The notes below the pieces were generated by a model. That model did no database searches. It was not told where the DNA came from and saw only the letters and a list, made by a program, of their open reading frames with translations. The translations under genes and the position numbers were made by a program. Positions 11,477-22,285 of a stretch of 64,000 nt of DNA are shown piece after piece. Origin of the DNA: Siderastrea siderea (Eukaryota; Cnidaria; Anthozoa; Scleractinia; Rhizangiidae); contig OZ034973.1 in assembly GCA_964030785.1 (NCBI GenBank), positions 576,501 to 640,500 on the forward strand, read 5' to 3'. The stretch's first letter is position 1, and every line of letters begins with the position of its first letter.

Positions 11477-12762
11477 AGAACTCGAACTACATGTTTGCTA
11501 TGTAGTTATGGCTCATGTTGTATCTTGTATCTTGTCTTTTTTCCTGTAGACCCGAACAAAACTTCGGGCAAATGACGTCTTAACGTTCTCTCCCCGTCTT
11601 TTGCGATCTAAGTTCGTTGACCCTTTGACATGCGTTTTTCTTTGGGACGGAAGCACGTACATTCGAAAGTAAAAAAAAAAACGTGTCATTTTGAAAAAGC
11701 ATTGCTTCAGTGTGGCGACTGTGTGGACGTGGGCGACTGTTGCTACATTTTCGACCCGGCTTATGACTAAGTTAAGGCCGCGGGTGACAAGCTGCTCATG
11801 AATAAATTTATTAGACAAAATTCTGGTGGGGGTGTTACGTTAAAAAACTTTATACCTTGAACGTTTGGGAGCCGATTCCGTTGAAACTTAACAGAGAGCT
11901 TAGGGAATGATGGAAGTGCAACAAGGTTGTTTGGTTTGCTAGATTGTGATTCTTTGTGATGCTACGAGCTCCCAAAGTTAAGATTTTGTAAAACACGACT
12001 CCGTGTCCAAGTTTTCTCCTCGTTGAGAACACAACATTTCTTGATTTTACGACTCATTGAGCAGTTAAAACCTTTATTGTGTCACAACAGAAGCCGATTA
12101 TAGGATTTCGAGTTCCATTGAAAGTTGTAACCTTTTAAGTGAGAAAAATCGTCCTTGTTTAAGCCCACCTTCATCCAAATGCCTTGCGCGCCGCGCTTGC
12201 TGTTTTATGAATTTCGTGTAACACGAAATTATTTCTAAGCGGGGTTTGTTTCAAAATCCGTTTCCTCCGGAGCCACCTTGTCGAAATTCGTCCAAAGGCA
12301 TGCAGGAATGTATTCGTCAATTATCAGGCTGTTGTTTCCTGGAATTATTTTGTGACTGAGGTGGCCAAACGTATTTTTTCGCTCTTACTTCGTCCAATAT
12401 GTTTCCTGCCAAATGATACCTCGCAGTTGAAGATACTGCACGGTTATGCCGAGGGAAAATATTGTCAGTATTCGTCTCAGAGGAGCTTGTGTTATGAAGC
12501 AAAGAAACAGATATTTTATAAATCTCTTGCAGTGATGTCGTTTAAATTCCTGATTGTATTGGATGCGGGACCTTGGCAAGTAAGTTTGATTCATTTGATT
12601 TGATTTTATTCGCGCGATGTAAACAGAGCGGCTCGCGAGTGTGTAATAAGTGAATGGTTTTGCAGGACTGTTTTCTTTTTCTTCCTCTGTATCTATCGTC
12701 GTACGATTGAATTAAAATAATTAGTTTCTCAGTTAACCATAGGTTCAGGGAGATTTGATCGT
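11477..12762. other. no supported gene
   Basis: Contains a short stem AATTTCGTG-taa-CACGAAATT near 12210 and an isolated ATG frame at 12535-12579 followed by a gtaagt donor, with no partner exon found. Nothing else can be supported. Confidence 0.4.
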
Positions 12763-12871
12763 AGTCGGGACGACGAGATTTTCATGGGCGAAAGTTTAGA
12801 ACAAGAGCGGGAGAGCCTCTGGGCACTTACTCTTACCGAACGAGTTCCAGAAGCGTTTGAAATCCCGCCTT

Positions 12872-12907
12872 CTGATTGGCCAGAAAAATATTTTTCTGGC
12901 CAATCAG
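12872..12907. repeat. perfect 36-bp palindrome with two inverted CCAAT boxes (copy 1)
   Basis: CTGATTGGCCAGAAAAAT followed by its exact reverse complement. ATTGG and CCAAT sit symmetrically. An identical copy lies at 13835-13870 in the other arm. Confidence 0.9.
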
Positions 12908-13252
12908 CGAAGAGGGACAGCCGGGCGACTCTCATGTCTTCTTACACGAGATTGTTTTCTTCATCGAACGTCGTAGTAGCGTGGCCTGTTCAACGGGAAC
13001 ATTTTTGAGGAGAGCTTCAGAAAAAATAAATAAATCATAAATGAACGAAGTCGAGGAAATCGCAAACTATAACGTGGCGGCAAGAAAACGAACACTCACC
13101 GGGATTTTTCACGGCGGACTTATCGAAGGTATCGTAAGTTTTTAGAGCTAGCGACTTCCCCTTTCTCCGATGTAACTAATTATTTCTCCTTCTTCGTTGA
13201 TCTTCGTCTGAAACTTTCCATCTCTGGTGCACGGGCCACGCAACTATGTTGA

Positions 13253-13347
13253 CATTCTCGTTCCCAGAGCCTACGATCTGTTCTGTCAGCGGTGGGATCG
13301 TAGGGACGTAATTTAAAAAAAGCCGCGTAGCTCTGGGGACGAGAATG
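13253..13347. repeat. nested hairpin element in the foldback centre
   Basis: CATTCTCGTTCCCAGAGC at the left pairs with GCTCTGGGGACGAGAATG at the right, and an inner pair CTACGATC/GATCGTAG strengthens the stem. Confidence 0.7.
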
Positions 13348-13373
13348 CTATGTTGATCGAGCGTGTCCTGTCA

Positions 13374-13405
13374 CGTACTAGAGAGAACTAGTTCTCTCTA
13401 GTACG
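13374..13405. repeat. perfect 32-bp palindrome
   Basis: CGTACTAGAGAGAACT is followed directly by its reverse complement, with no spacer. Confidence 0.9.
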
Positions 13406-13834
13406 CGCATCGACCGTTAAGCAGAAAATCGCCCAGATCGGCCTCCAGAAGCTCGGAAAAGCAATAAAAACGCAGCAAACACATAGCAGGTAATGTTTTT
13501 CAAACTGTATTTCCATTTTAATGCATTTTCAGCGGAAAACCGCCGATTACTTTCGATCGAATTTCAGTTCCATACAAACACTCATATTACGCTTTGGTTA
13601 ACTGTGGATCCCACGCTCGAGCGACATAGTTGCGTGGCCCTTGCATCGGAGATTTCCGTGGAAAGTTTCAGACGTAGTTCAACGAACAAGGAGAAATAAT
13701 TAGCAACATCGTTTACTCGAGTAGCTATTAGCCTCATGCAACACTTGAGAAAGGGGAAGTCGCTAGCTCTAAAAATTTACGATACCTTCGATCTCGTGTA
13801 AGAAGACATGAGAGTCGCCGGCTGTTCCTCTTCG

Positions 13835-13870
13835 CTGATTGGCCAGAAAAATATTTTTCTGGCCAATCAG
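13835..13870. repeat. perfect 36-bp palindrome with two inverted CCAAT boxes (copy 2)
   Basis: Identical to 12872-12907, in the right arm of the foldback element. Confidence 0.9.
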
Positions 13871-14850
13871 AAGGCGGGATTTCAAACGCTTCTGGAACTC
13901 GTTCGGTAAGAGTAAGTGCCCAGGGGCTCTCCTGCTCTTGTTGTAAACTCTCGCCCATGAAAATCCCGTCGTCCCGACTAGCTGCCCCTGGGTCTCCGAG
14001 GATGGGGAGTCACCGGACAAGTGCTATTTTGCGAGCGATAGTCAGTGAGTTGCTATTTAGTCGTATACGCTGTTTATTTCCCTTCAGACCAACCTCTATA
14101 ATGACTAGGAGGGGCCTTTAAAATCACTATTACCTTACAAGACAATGAGAATACAATTTGCAGACTAAAACAATCGAATGTCCAATTCCCCAAGTAACTG
14201 TTTGACTCTTCTGCCGCGATCGCTTGCTTGCGCTTAGAAATGCGAACATAAACTGACTTCTCGCTTTCTATGTCATTGAAACTTTCACATGGCGAACAGC
14301 AGATAATTCCAACATTTTTGGGGAGTAAAAAAATGCCTTTCATAAAACCCTAAAGATCTGTACTTCGCTGAGTAAATCGATGTGACACAGTTCCTCCGAT
14401 TTGTTTTGAATTTACGTGACAATTTTCTCGCTCGCAGGAATATTCTGGCAACCAATCAGATCGCGAGAAAAACAATAGAAGCATTTGAAAACAATAACAA
14501 ACGTTATTATATGGCCGTGTCTCACAAGGACTGGGAACTACCGAATTCACGAATTTGATTGGCTGAAATCGATATTGACCGCGGTCTAGATTTTCCCATC
14601 TAGACCGGCATCTAGACCGGTTACATTTTGCGGTGACAAAGGTGCAATCTAAACTACAAAAATACTGACTATTTCCTTCTAAAAATACTAAAATGAAGCG
14701 CCAACAAGCCTGACGAGAAAAAAGGTAGAGGACGAGCAAACTTTGGCAGATTTAAGTTCAGCTCATCGACTTTTGCAAGCAAAATGGCAGCTAGTACGAA
14801 CCATTTACATTAAGCGAATTAAAGTTTTCTTGTTTGGCCATATAATAAAC

Positions 14851-14990
14851 ATCTTATTAATCGAGCTTAGTCAGTCTGTATGGGAGAAACTTGACCTCGG
14901 TCGTGTGTACAGACCTCACTGCGTTCGGTCTGTACTCACGACCTCGGTCAAGATTCTCCCATACAGACCTCCTGCTCGGTTAATAAGAGG
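14851..14990. mobile_element. foldback MITE with ACCTCGGTC core arms
   Basis: CTTATTAATCGAGC, GTCTGTATGGGAGAA, TTGACCTCGGTCGTG and TACAGACC at the left are mirrored by GGTCTGTA, CACGACCTCGGTCAA, TTCTCCCATACAGAC and GCTCGGTTAATAAG at the right. Only about 10 bp separate the arms. Confidence 0.75.
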
Positions 14991-15084
14991 TAAGTCACAA
15001 GGCCGTTTGGGTGAAGGTGGGCCTTTAAATTTGAAGCCTTCAATGTCTCGTTAAAAAGCCTGTTTTTGGCTGTTTTTTGGGTTT

Positions 15085-15152
15085 TGTTTTTATGGGCAAT
15101 ACCATTTGTAATTGGGAATGCAAATAAACTGTTGTTGTTGTTGTTGTTGTTG
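15085..15152 (+). mobile_element. 3' tail of a LINE-type retroelement
   Basis: GCAATACCATTTGTAATTGG, then GAATGCAAATAAA, then a run of TTG triplets. Nearly the same sequence occurs at 41545-41590, which marks a shared element 3' end finishing in a simple repeat. Confidence 0.6.
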
Positions 15153-15949
15153 CTTCTGTTGTGACACTCTACAGTATACCTAGTTTATCTGCCTGTTGTG
15201 TCAGTTCAGGAAATTCTATATCCGCGCTGTATTCTTGGGCACAAAATTGGTAGTCTTGGGGCTTCCGAAGGCTTACCGAATAAACACGAATGTTTAAGAT
15301 GAGAATATGCTAGTTATGGAAATCAAATTGTAGCAGCTATTGTTCGCTGTCCAAAAAAGAACAATACGTTGCAATTGAGAGACCGTAAATATTTGGATTG
15401 AAGAAGATAAGTGTTTCCGAAGCCCTGTGTTAGCTAAAAGGAGTATTATTTTAGTTTTTGTTTAATTTTGTTGGAAACTTCTAAAAAGGTTTCTATTAAC
15501 GTTTGTACGTAAAAAAAGCCTGACTTCGACAGTATTTTTTGTTTAAAAATGCTTAAAAGTCGCAAGATATCCGTGGCACACGATTTAACGCACGTGCAAT
15601 TATTGATTCAAAACTGAAAGTTTTACTGAAGAGACTATTCAAGAATATTTCGTACAATGTCGCTACCATTCGTCGCACTTCGTGTATACGCTTTTAATAA
15701 ATGAATACTGATAACCGAGTTTCTCACCCGCGGTCTTAAACGGAGACTTTTGAAGGCAATGTAGTATGGACGGGGCAGTAAGGGTCGACTTGTCTCTTTC
15801 TTTCCCGGTGCGTGTGGGGAAAAACTTACCTTCCGCCAGCATCGGTGACTGCCGCCCCAGGTACCAAACCCTGCCGGTGTAAGGCGTCACGCATTCTTTC
15901 TTCTATTTTCCATACATATACCGCTGACAAAAATTAGGCATACAGATCA

Positions 15950-16053
15950 CGTTGATGTTGACAAGGAAGTCAAGGAACTTCGCCGTCTCTAAGATTACTG
16001 GGATCAGATCGTTAAGCAAGAAGAAGTTAACTCACCAAGAACTCCAGGCTACT
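15950..16053 (+). pseudogene. possible degraded exon
   Basis: The frame reads VDVDKEVKELRRL, a stop, then DYWDQIVKQEEVNSPRTPGYW before a gtaagc donor. The hydrophilic, helical composition and a donor at the end suggest an exon relic. I do not recognise it, and the in-frame stop argues against function. Confidence 0.2.
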
Positions 16054-16939
16054 GGTAAGCTGTTTCGTTTTAATTGAGTAGTATAGCAAGATATACCTCT
16101 ATAATTTGATTCTCTTCGAGCTTCGAATACCATACATCAGAAACAAACAAGCCTACAATACATTGAAGACGGTGACGATAAACCTGATAGCCATTTTCCA
16201 ATTCAGACTGCAAAGGCTTGGCATTTTATCTGTTAATTCATCCTGTATGCTTCTGCCGTAAACGGACATTGCTGTTCTTTTTTGTGCTTGTGTTCAAACT
16301 GAAATATGACTTTGGTTTCACTTTCGCCCAGCTAGAGATTACATTGCGTGACCGTCTCGCGTGCTTGTCATCTGATGCGACGTTGCCGAGCATGATGTCA
16401 CGATATCACGCGATTGACGAACTTATTCCTTAACTTCGTGAAAATCCTTAATGTACAAGTCCACAATGCTGTCTTTCGGCTAACACACTACCGTTGTCAA
16501 AAATAGTATTGTTTGGGTTCTCAGTAATTTTATTTGTAACTGACAGCGACACAATGCAAGGCCGGGATCAACTGCAAATGCGTTCACACGCGCTGACCAA
16601 GACGCAAGAGACAAATGGCTACCGCCATCAGTTTATTCATAATGATCTGAATTTTATGTACGCTTCGCCATTTAACTGAGACGTAAACACAACAAACTGC
16701 TTTAAACAATTACCAAGTTAGAACTGATCTATTTCAATCCTGGCTATCCGTAGTCAAACACACTTTAATATTAACATATCCCATGGACAAGGATAGCCAT
16801 TTTAGCGAAAGTAGACTGCCATTCAGTGATTCAACTGACGCTCAAAACACATCATAGTATCCCTTCAATGTGCCCTGCCAGTTTTGTTTTCTTTAAATGT
16901 TTTTTTCAACATTGTTTCCTACCGTAAAAAGCGTATAAG

Positions 16940-16985
16940 GTCACTGGCCAATTCCACAGCCATGTGACGTGAGACAAGGTATTGA
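16940..16985 (+). promoter_or_regulatory. candidate proximal promoter motifs of CALHM-like gene 1
   Basis: A CCAAT box followed about 20 bp on by CATGTGAC, about 100-135 bp before the start codon. The second copy of the gene has CCAAT and CATGTGAA at a similar spacing near 22162-22183. Conservation between diverged duplicates suggests retained regulatory sites. Confidence 0.35.
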
Positions 16986-17081
16986 TTGCATTTTTGCTGT
17001 ATTTAATTTGAAGGTTTATTACTCTTCCGAGCATAATCGATTCAAATTTGAAAAGATTGACGCTTTGACACCGTGACAAGC

Positions 17082-19210
17082 ATGGCCAAAACGTTCAAAC
17101 TGATGCTGTCTACCCTGCTAGACATCCTGGGATGGCATGGTGTATTTCTGTTGTTTCTAATAATCGCGTTCAAGCTTTTCTTTTTGGACCCAGCCGCAGT
17201 CGACTTTGCGTGTCCCTGCGACTGGTCGCTGGCTTATGGCACCATCATGTTTCTGTTCCCCTCTTTTACCACTTACACGATCGCATTTTTCGCTTATTTC
17301 CGGCAAGATGACAAAAGCGTTCCTTGGAAGGTTTTGAAGAAGTTCTACGAGTTCAAATTCGCCTGCCATCGATACGACGAGCAAACAGTCTGGGAATCGC
17401 ACGTCGAATACTGCTTTCGCTGCAAGCAGATTAATCGCGACTGGAATCTGGTCAAGATCGCTGTGTCAGCCGTTTTCTCTTTTCTCTATCCGTTAGTTTG
17501 GCTCTCACTGAGTTTCCTGCAGGCATACTTCTATGTGTGCGCTCACGTTGGCCCGGATAGGAGAGCCCTCGGAACTTACTGCAACGTGGAGGTCTTAAAG
17601 CCGGACGAATATGACCAGATATACGGATCAGCAGTTATTCGCTCAAAGGCCATTGGAAGTGTGATGTTTGTGAGCACAATGTTCTTCGTGGGATTGTTTG
17701 TGATAGTTTACGGCGAGATAGAAAACTATTTATTGAAGAAGTATGATTGGTCTCCACGCGCTGAAAACGCCTCTAATCTGCAAGTTCAGATTTCCGTGCT
17801 GCCGGGCCATTCATCCGGGTCTGTAACATCGGCAAGTTCCCATGGCAACAGAGATTCACCTGTGGCGAGAGCGCTGGAAGCTGCTGATGAGACGGCAAGA
17901 CAGGTAGGCGTTCCATCTGTGATCAGTCTGGGCGTAAACATTAGTTCCAGTCTTCTTCTACCCTGCGTCATATGTCGAGTTTGTTGTCCTTTGTCCGAGG
18001 GTTTTTCTGATCGGGCTGTCTGATTTCCGACCCGCTATATAAAAAACCGTTATTTCCAAATTCAAATATTTATCTCGAATCCGAGGGTGACAGGTTTGGT
18101 AGTCGCAACGTTTTAAAAATTTACCCTCTGTAAACAAAATTAATTTCTTTATTAGCATTTTTAACGTGCAATAAGCGAAAGGCTGACTACTGCGTGATGA
18201 TTGTCCTTCAACTACTGTTTGCTGTTTTGGTAGTTGCGCTTGCCTTTGTGTCTGCTTGAGCTTTCTTTATTTTATTATATATTGTATTTTTTTTATAAAC
18301 ATAGTAACCAAAATTTCCATTTCAAGGTAATTTTGTGCTTTGTGTATGCTTGCACCGCTTGCTTCAGATTACACTTACGAGTCTTCTCATATAAGCTCTT
18401 ACAAGGTCTTCTCTGATTTGCCGAGAAAGCAATAGAACAAACAACAGAACAATGGACCCCAACCCTGAAAACAATAGAGCTGCGTGATACCAAGGTCCAA
18501 TGAAATTAGAGATTGTTAAGAGCTGCTGGGTATCCGATGTTATCTACAGTGTACAACGTATAAATGCATAGAAACTGATTAGCCACAAAGGGCGCAAAGC
18601 GTAACCTATGTTGCTCTACAGGAATTCAACACTGAAAAAAATTGATAATATCCTAAGCCTTAACTAGACAAACTTAAGAAATCCTATAAAAAGAATCCTA
18701 AAACTAATGCAGCCTAAAATTTATATTATTATCATTATTATTATTATTACTATTATTATTATTATTATCATTATATATGTGTCTGAGTCAAAAATATATA
18801 CATAATTTACAATAATATTTAAAATAAAATATTAGTCTTCTCCTGATGCTCTCGCCGCATCAGTTATGCTTTATGTTTGCGGTTGTAAATCCAGTCTTTA
18901 ATGAAATTCGGGAAAGCGCACTATTGGACCTTGACGTGGCTTATAACTCTTATTTCAGTCTCCAAATCAGCCGCCAGTAGTTGATGGAGGGAAGACAATA
19001 TGCATTAATTTGAGCAACACATTTGCCGAAACTGTGAAAGGATGTCTTCAAGAGGGCGCATGGCAAGGAATTGATATCCGCTGTTCTCAGCAGGGGGAGG
19101 ACAGGAGCCAGCAGGGATCTTATGCGCCCTTCCGCCCGCCATCCGCTGCGAGAGTACATCAGGAGCGTACGGGAGAACACGGTTATGAATCTTTGCCTCA
19201 GTTAACATGA
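17082..19210 (+). CDS. CALHM-like channel protein, copy 1
   Basis: Two exons, 17082-17903 and 18959-19210, joined phase 0 (ggcaagacag|gtaggc ... tatttcag|tct), encode 357 residues. The ATG at 17082 (acaagcATGg) matches the second copy's start; a GTG nine bases earlier is not needed. Hydrophobic segments fall at about 17-35, 50-73, 122-149 and 188-208. The first loop has C44-P-C46 (FACPCDWSLAYG), and C152 and C165 follow segment 3. This is the calcium homeostasis modulator pattern, where these cysteines form two disulfides, and SKAIGS before segment 4 also fits. CALHM proteins form large-pore plasma-membrane channels that pass ions and ATP. The tail after residue 208 is hydrophilic and Ser-rich; exon 2 encodes its last 83 residues. 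Subfamily is not assignable by eye. Confidence 0.8.
18721..18775. repeat. ATT/ATC trinucleotide microsatellite
   Basis: AT-rich triplet run in the single intron (17904-18958) of CALHM-like gene 1. Confidence 0.8.
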
Positions 19211-22200
19211 GTGGAGTGCCGAAAAGTTCTGGTATTCTGTTAATTTGTCATCATCTAGTTACATTATCTTGTTATTACCCTTGTTCACCTTTTAATACGT
19301 AGTTGTTAATTTTGTTAAAAAATATGAGCTCACTTTATCAGTTAACGAGCTTCAGACTCGTATTCCGCAAAGTCGTTTTTTTTTCCTGTCTAATCAACCG
19401 AGGTTTAACAAAACAATGCATTCGACGGTGCACAGAAACCGTTGACATTGCGTTGTTTTACACAGTTGGACTGAAACTTTAAACAGTTAGACTGAGACAA
19501 TTAGACTAAGTCATTCAGTGCACGCATCATAAGTGAAACGAATAAGTCATTCAGTGCACATTCTCCTATCACGAGAAGGAGGCTAACTTGAAGAAGACTG
19601 AAAGCATTCAGCGTTTATCATTTACAAAAAAAAAATGGCAAGGCTAGTTTGGTTTGCCCGAGCGGAAAATTCCCCCCCCCCCAAAAAAAAAAAAACAAAC
19701 AAACAAAAACAAAAACAAAACAAAAAAACGGAACCTCTTGAGAGGTAGTCCAAAATTCCCAGCCGGAATATCCAAAAGGAAAATTGTGTTCCATTTACTT
19801 TTTCTACCAGTTCCAGTTCCTGCGCCAATGGTCAAACTAGTTCCAGACTCTCTGTAAATTGGAGTGAATTGGTACATGCTAACCACGGAATTTCCCATTC
19901 CGGAGGTTTTACTTACCATTATATTTGCACAAACCGTACACCAACCGATTTCCCCCTGTAAATGGTAAACAACCATCGTTGTACGTTCAGTAAAAATTAT
20001 TCCTTGAAGATTCGAAAAGTCATCAAAATTCCACGTACGGTATTCCAAAAAGGCGGGCCAAGCTACATTCTCCCTGGATCACCTAAGTGACGGACCGTTT
20101 TATTTTGATGGGGAGGATGGAAAGGGCAAATACAAAAAAAAAATTCCTTTTAAGCCTTTGAAGAAAAAAAAGCGCACAGTGAAAGGAAACAAAGCATACT
20201 TGTGAACGAAAATCCTTACAAAACTGTTAGTCACCCAAAAACATTCGGCAGAAATATTGCCCCCCCCCCTGCTCTCAAAAATATAATAAAATGGTCCGTT
20301 TTTAGTGAGCGATCATGCTCATTTCATTTATTGCGCTGTGTGGTTTAACAAAAATAAGTTTATAATCTGATATATGGAGAAACGTCAATACTTAGTTAAA
20401 GTAGTTAAAAAATCATAAATAATTTTAGTAAAATCATAGATTGTTCATTTGACTGCCATAACTAAGACTAACAAAAAGGGATCCTGAATATTTTAATAAA
20501 GTATAGCTCCCAAGATCACTCATTATTGGTAGGTAATCATCGCTAAGTTTCGGCCAGAACCTCAGCGCCATCGATCCCTTAATACAACTATTTCTCAATT
20601 ATACGGATACTATTCATGGAAAGTAACTGCTCCAAAACATCTGCAGAAAATAAATTGCTAAAGTCACGTTAAAAACAAGGAATTTTAAAACGGTGTACGA
20701 AACCAACCAAGCGTTTACGTAGAGCAGCTGTATCAGTTCTGAAATGCGCCTGACAATTCAACTGAGACATAAAGCTGGAATTCAGAATATCGCCGGAAGA
20801 AAACGAAAGCCGCCATCGAACAAATGGAACTAGTGATAGCAACGACGGCGGCGTTGGCCAAAGGTTTCGAAGGTTTCCGTAAAAATCGGTTATGTCCTTC
20901 TATTAAATCTTAGCTGTAGGGGCGGATCCAGGATTTTTTCAAGAGGGGGGGGGGGGGGTTGCAAGTAAAAAAGAAAAAAAACAATATGTTATTATTTTTG
21001 TGATGAAAGAGCGGTAGACACGAGGAGTCAGACAAGTTCAAAAACTTTCCAAAGGGTGGGTGGGCAACCCCCTCAACCCTCTCAACCCTCCCCCCTGAGC
21101 TGATTATAAGTGTCCAACTAGAACACTCAGTGATTATTGAAGTTCGGAGTGCCTTCAGGAGCAAGCTTTAGAGACTCAACCCGGTCAAGAGAATCGTCAA
21201 ATCCATTACAGAATTTAACTAGCGATATTCTGTTTTTACACACGGCCTCCTTGAAAAGCAGGTGTTTTCTTTTCATCTTTATTAATTTAATTTCTTTCAT
21301 CTTAGTTTTTAGACTAGTTAGGAAGTTAGTTTTTTCTATAAATGTATACCTGAAGGAAATACCGTGTTTAAATAAAGTTACCATACCATACCATACCATA
21401 CCATAGAATGCAAGTCGAAGCCAAGAAGAGAACCGAAGTTGCCCGTCTTGCTAAACAGACAGCGGAGTTAAAGGCCCGTCCCGGGAGGCCCGTCGAGGAA
21501 TTAGCTTGGTCCAGGAGCTTATCATTGTAAGCGCGCTCTCTGCTGTTGTGCAACGACATTGCCACTTACCAGTCCACCTACAGTGCAATCCAGTCATAAT
21601 CACGTGAATCAACGTGAACGGGCCAGACCACATCGACAAAGTCTCATGTCACCTTTTTCTACTAGCTTTTTTTTAAACTCTCACCACGTTTTTTTAAACA
21701 ACAAAACCAAACAGAACACACAAAGATAAGAACGAAAACTAAAGGCAAATGTAAACGAAACAAGAAACTTACAGATTTGGGTGTCGAGGAAAAAAGGATT
21801 TAACTTAAAACTGTTCTTCGAAATGTCGTGAGCTAAAAACGTAACGCAAGCTCAAGAATCACGAGTAGCTATTTCCGGAGCATTATTTAGATGACATTTA
21901 CATACCGGATACAACTGACAAGTTATCGTGTGTTACGATGAGACAAAGTACCTGAAGTACTACCGTCCACTTCAGTTATTGCCTATTCGGCGACACGCGA
22001 GAATATCTAAAAGTTTCTGAACTAAGCCTTTGGTGAAAAATGTGCCTAATCACGAAGAAGAGATTTATTTCGAGTTTGCATTCACGAGTTGGCTCACAGT
22101 GAGCCCATAGGAACCTTTGATATTTGACTGCTCTTACTATAAAAAGTGTACAACGTGACCGACCAATGATGCAGTCATGTGAACTAAGGCAAAGCCATGC

Positions 22201-22285
22201 TGTGTGCCACGCTTTTGACTGTGTTTGTAGGTTTGTGATGCTGGCGTGCGTAATCGATCAAAAGGACTGAAGGTTTAACACAAGC
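19211..22285. other. intergenic between the CALHM-like copies
   Basis: No supported gene. Features are homopolymer runs (19670-19725, 20262-20270, 20946-20958), a segment at 19735-20060 that reads openly on the minus strand but resembles no family I know, a retroelement tail at 21290-21405, and a 40-codon frame at 21408-21530 (MQVEAKKRTEVARLAKQTAE...) of unknown origin. Confidence 0.45.
21290..21405 (+). mobile_element. retroelement 3' tail ending in (CCATA)n
   Basis: A T-rich 3' stretch with AATAAAG at 21372-21378 runs straight into five CCATA units at 21381-21405. A polyadenylation-like signal followed by a short tandem repeat is typical of LINE 3' ends. Confidence 0.45.

Larger units (their letters stand above)
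12763..13979. mobile_element. large imperfect foldback element
   Basis: The left arm (12763-12955 and 13120-13255) is inverted as the right arm (13625-13979). Both ends carry AGTCGGGAC or its complement. The left arm has an extra ~165 bp (12955-13120) missing on the right, including a 36-codon frame beginning at 13041. The centre contains further palindromes. No transposase frame is seen, so it is non-autonomous or a relic. Confidence 0.7.

Noticed and set aside
19622..20048. 134-residue minus-strand open frame
   Set aside because: Begins and ends in low-complexity or repeat-like sequence, has no recognisable domain and no splice support.
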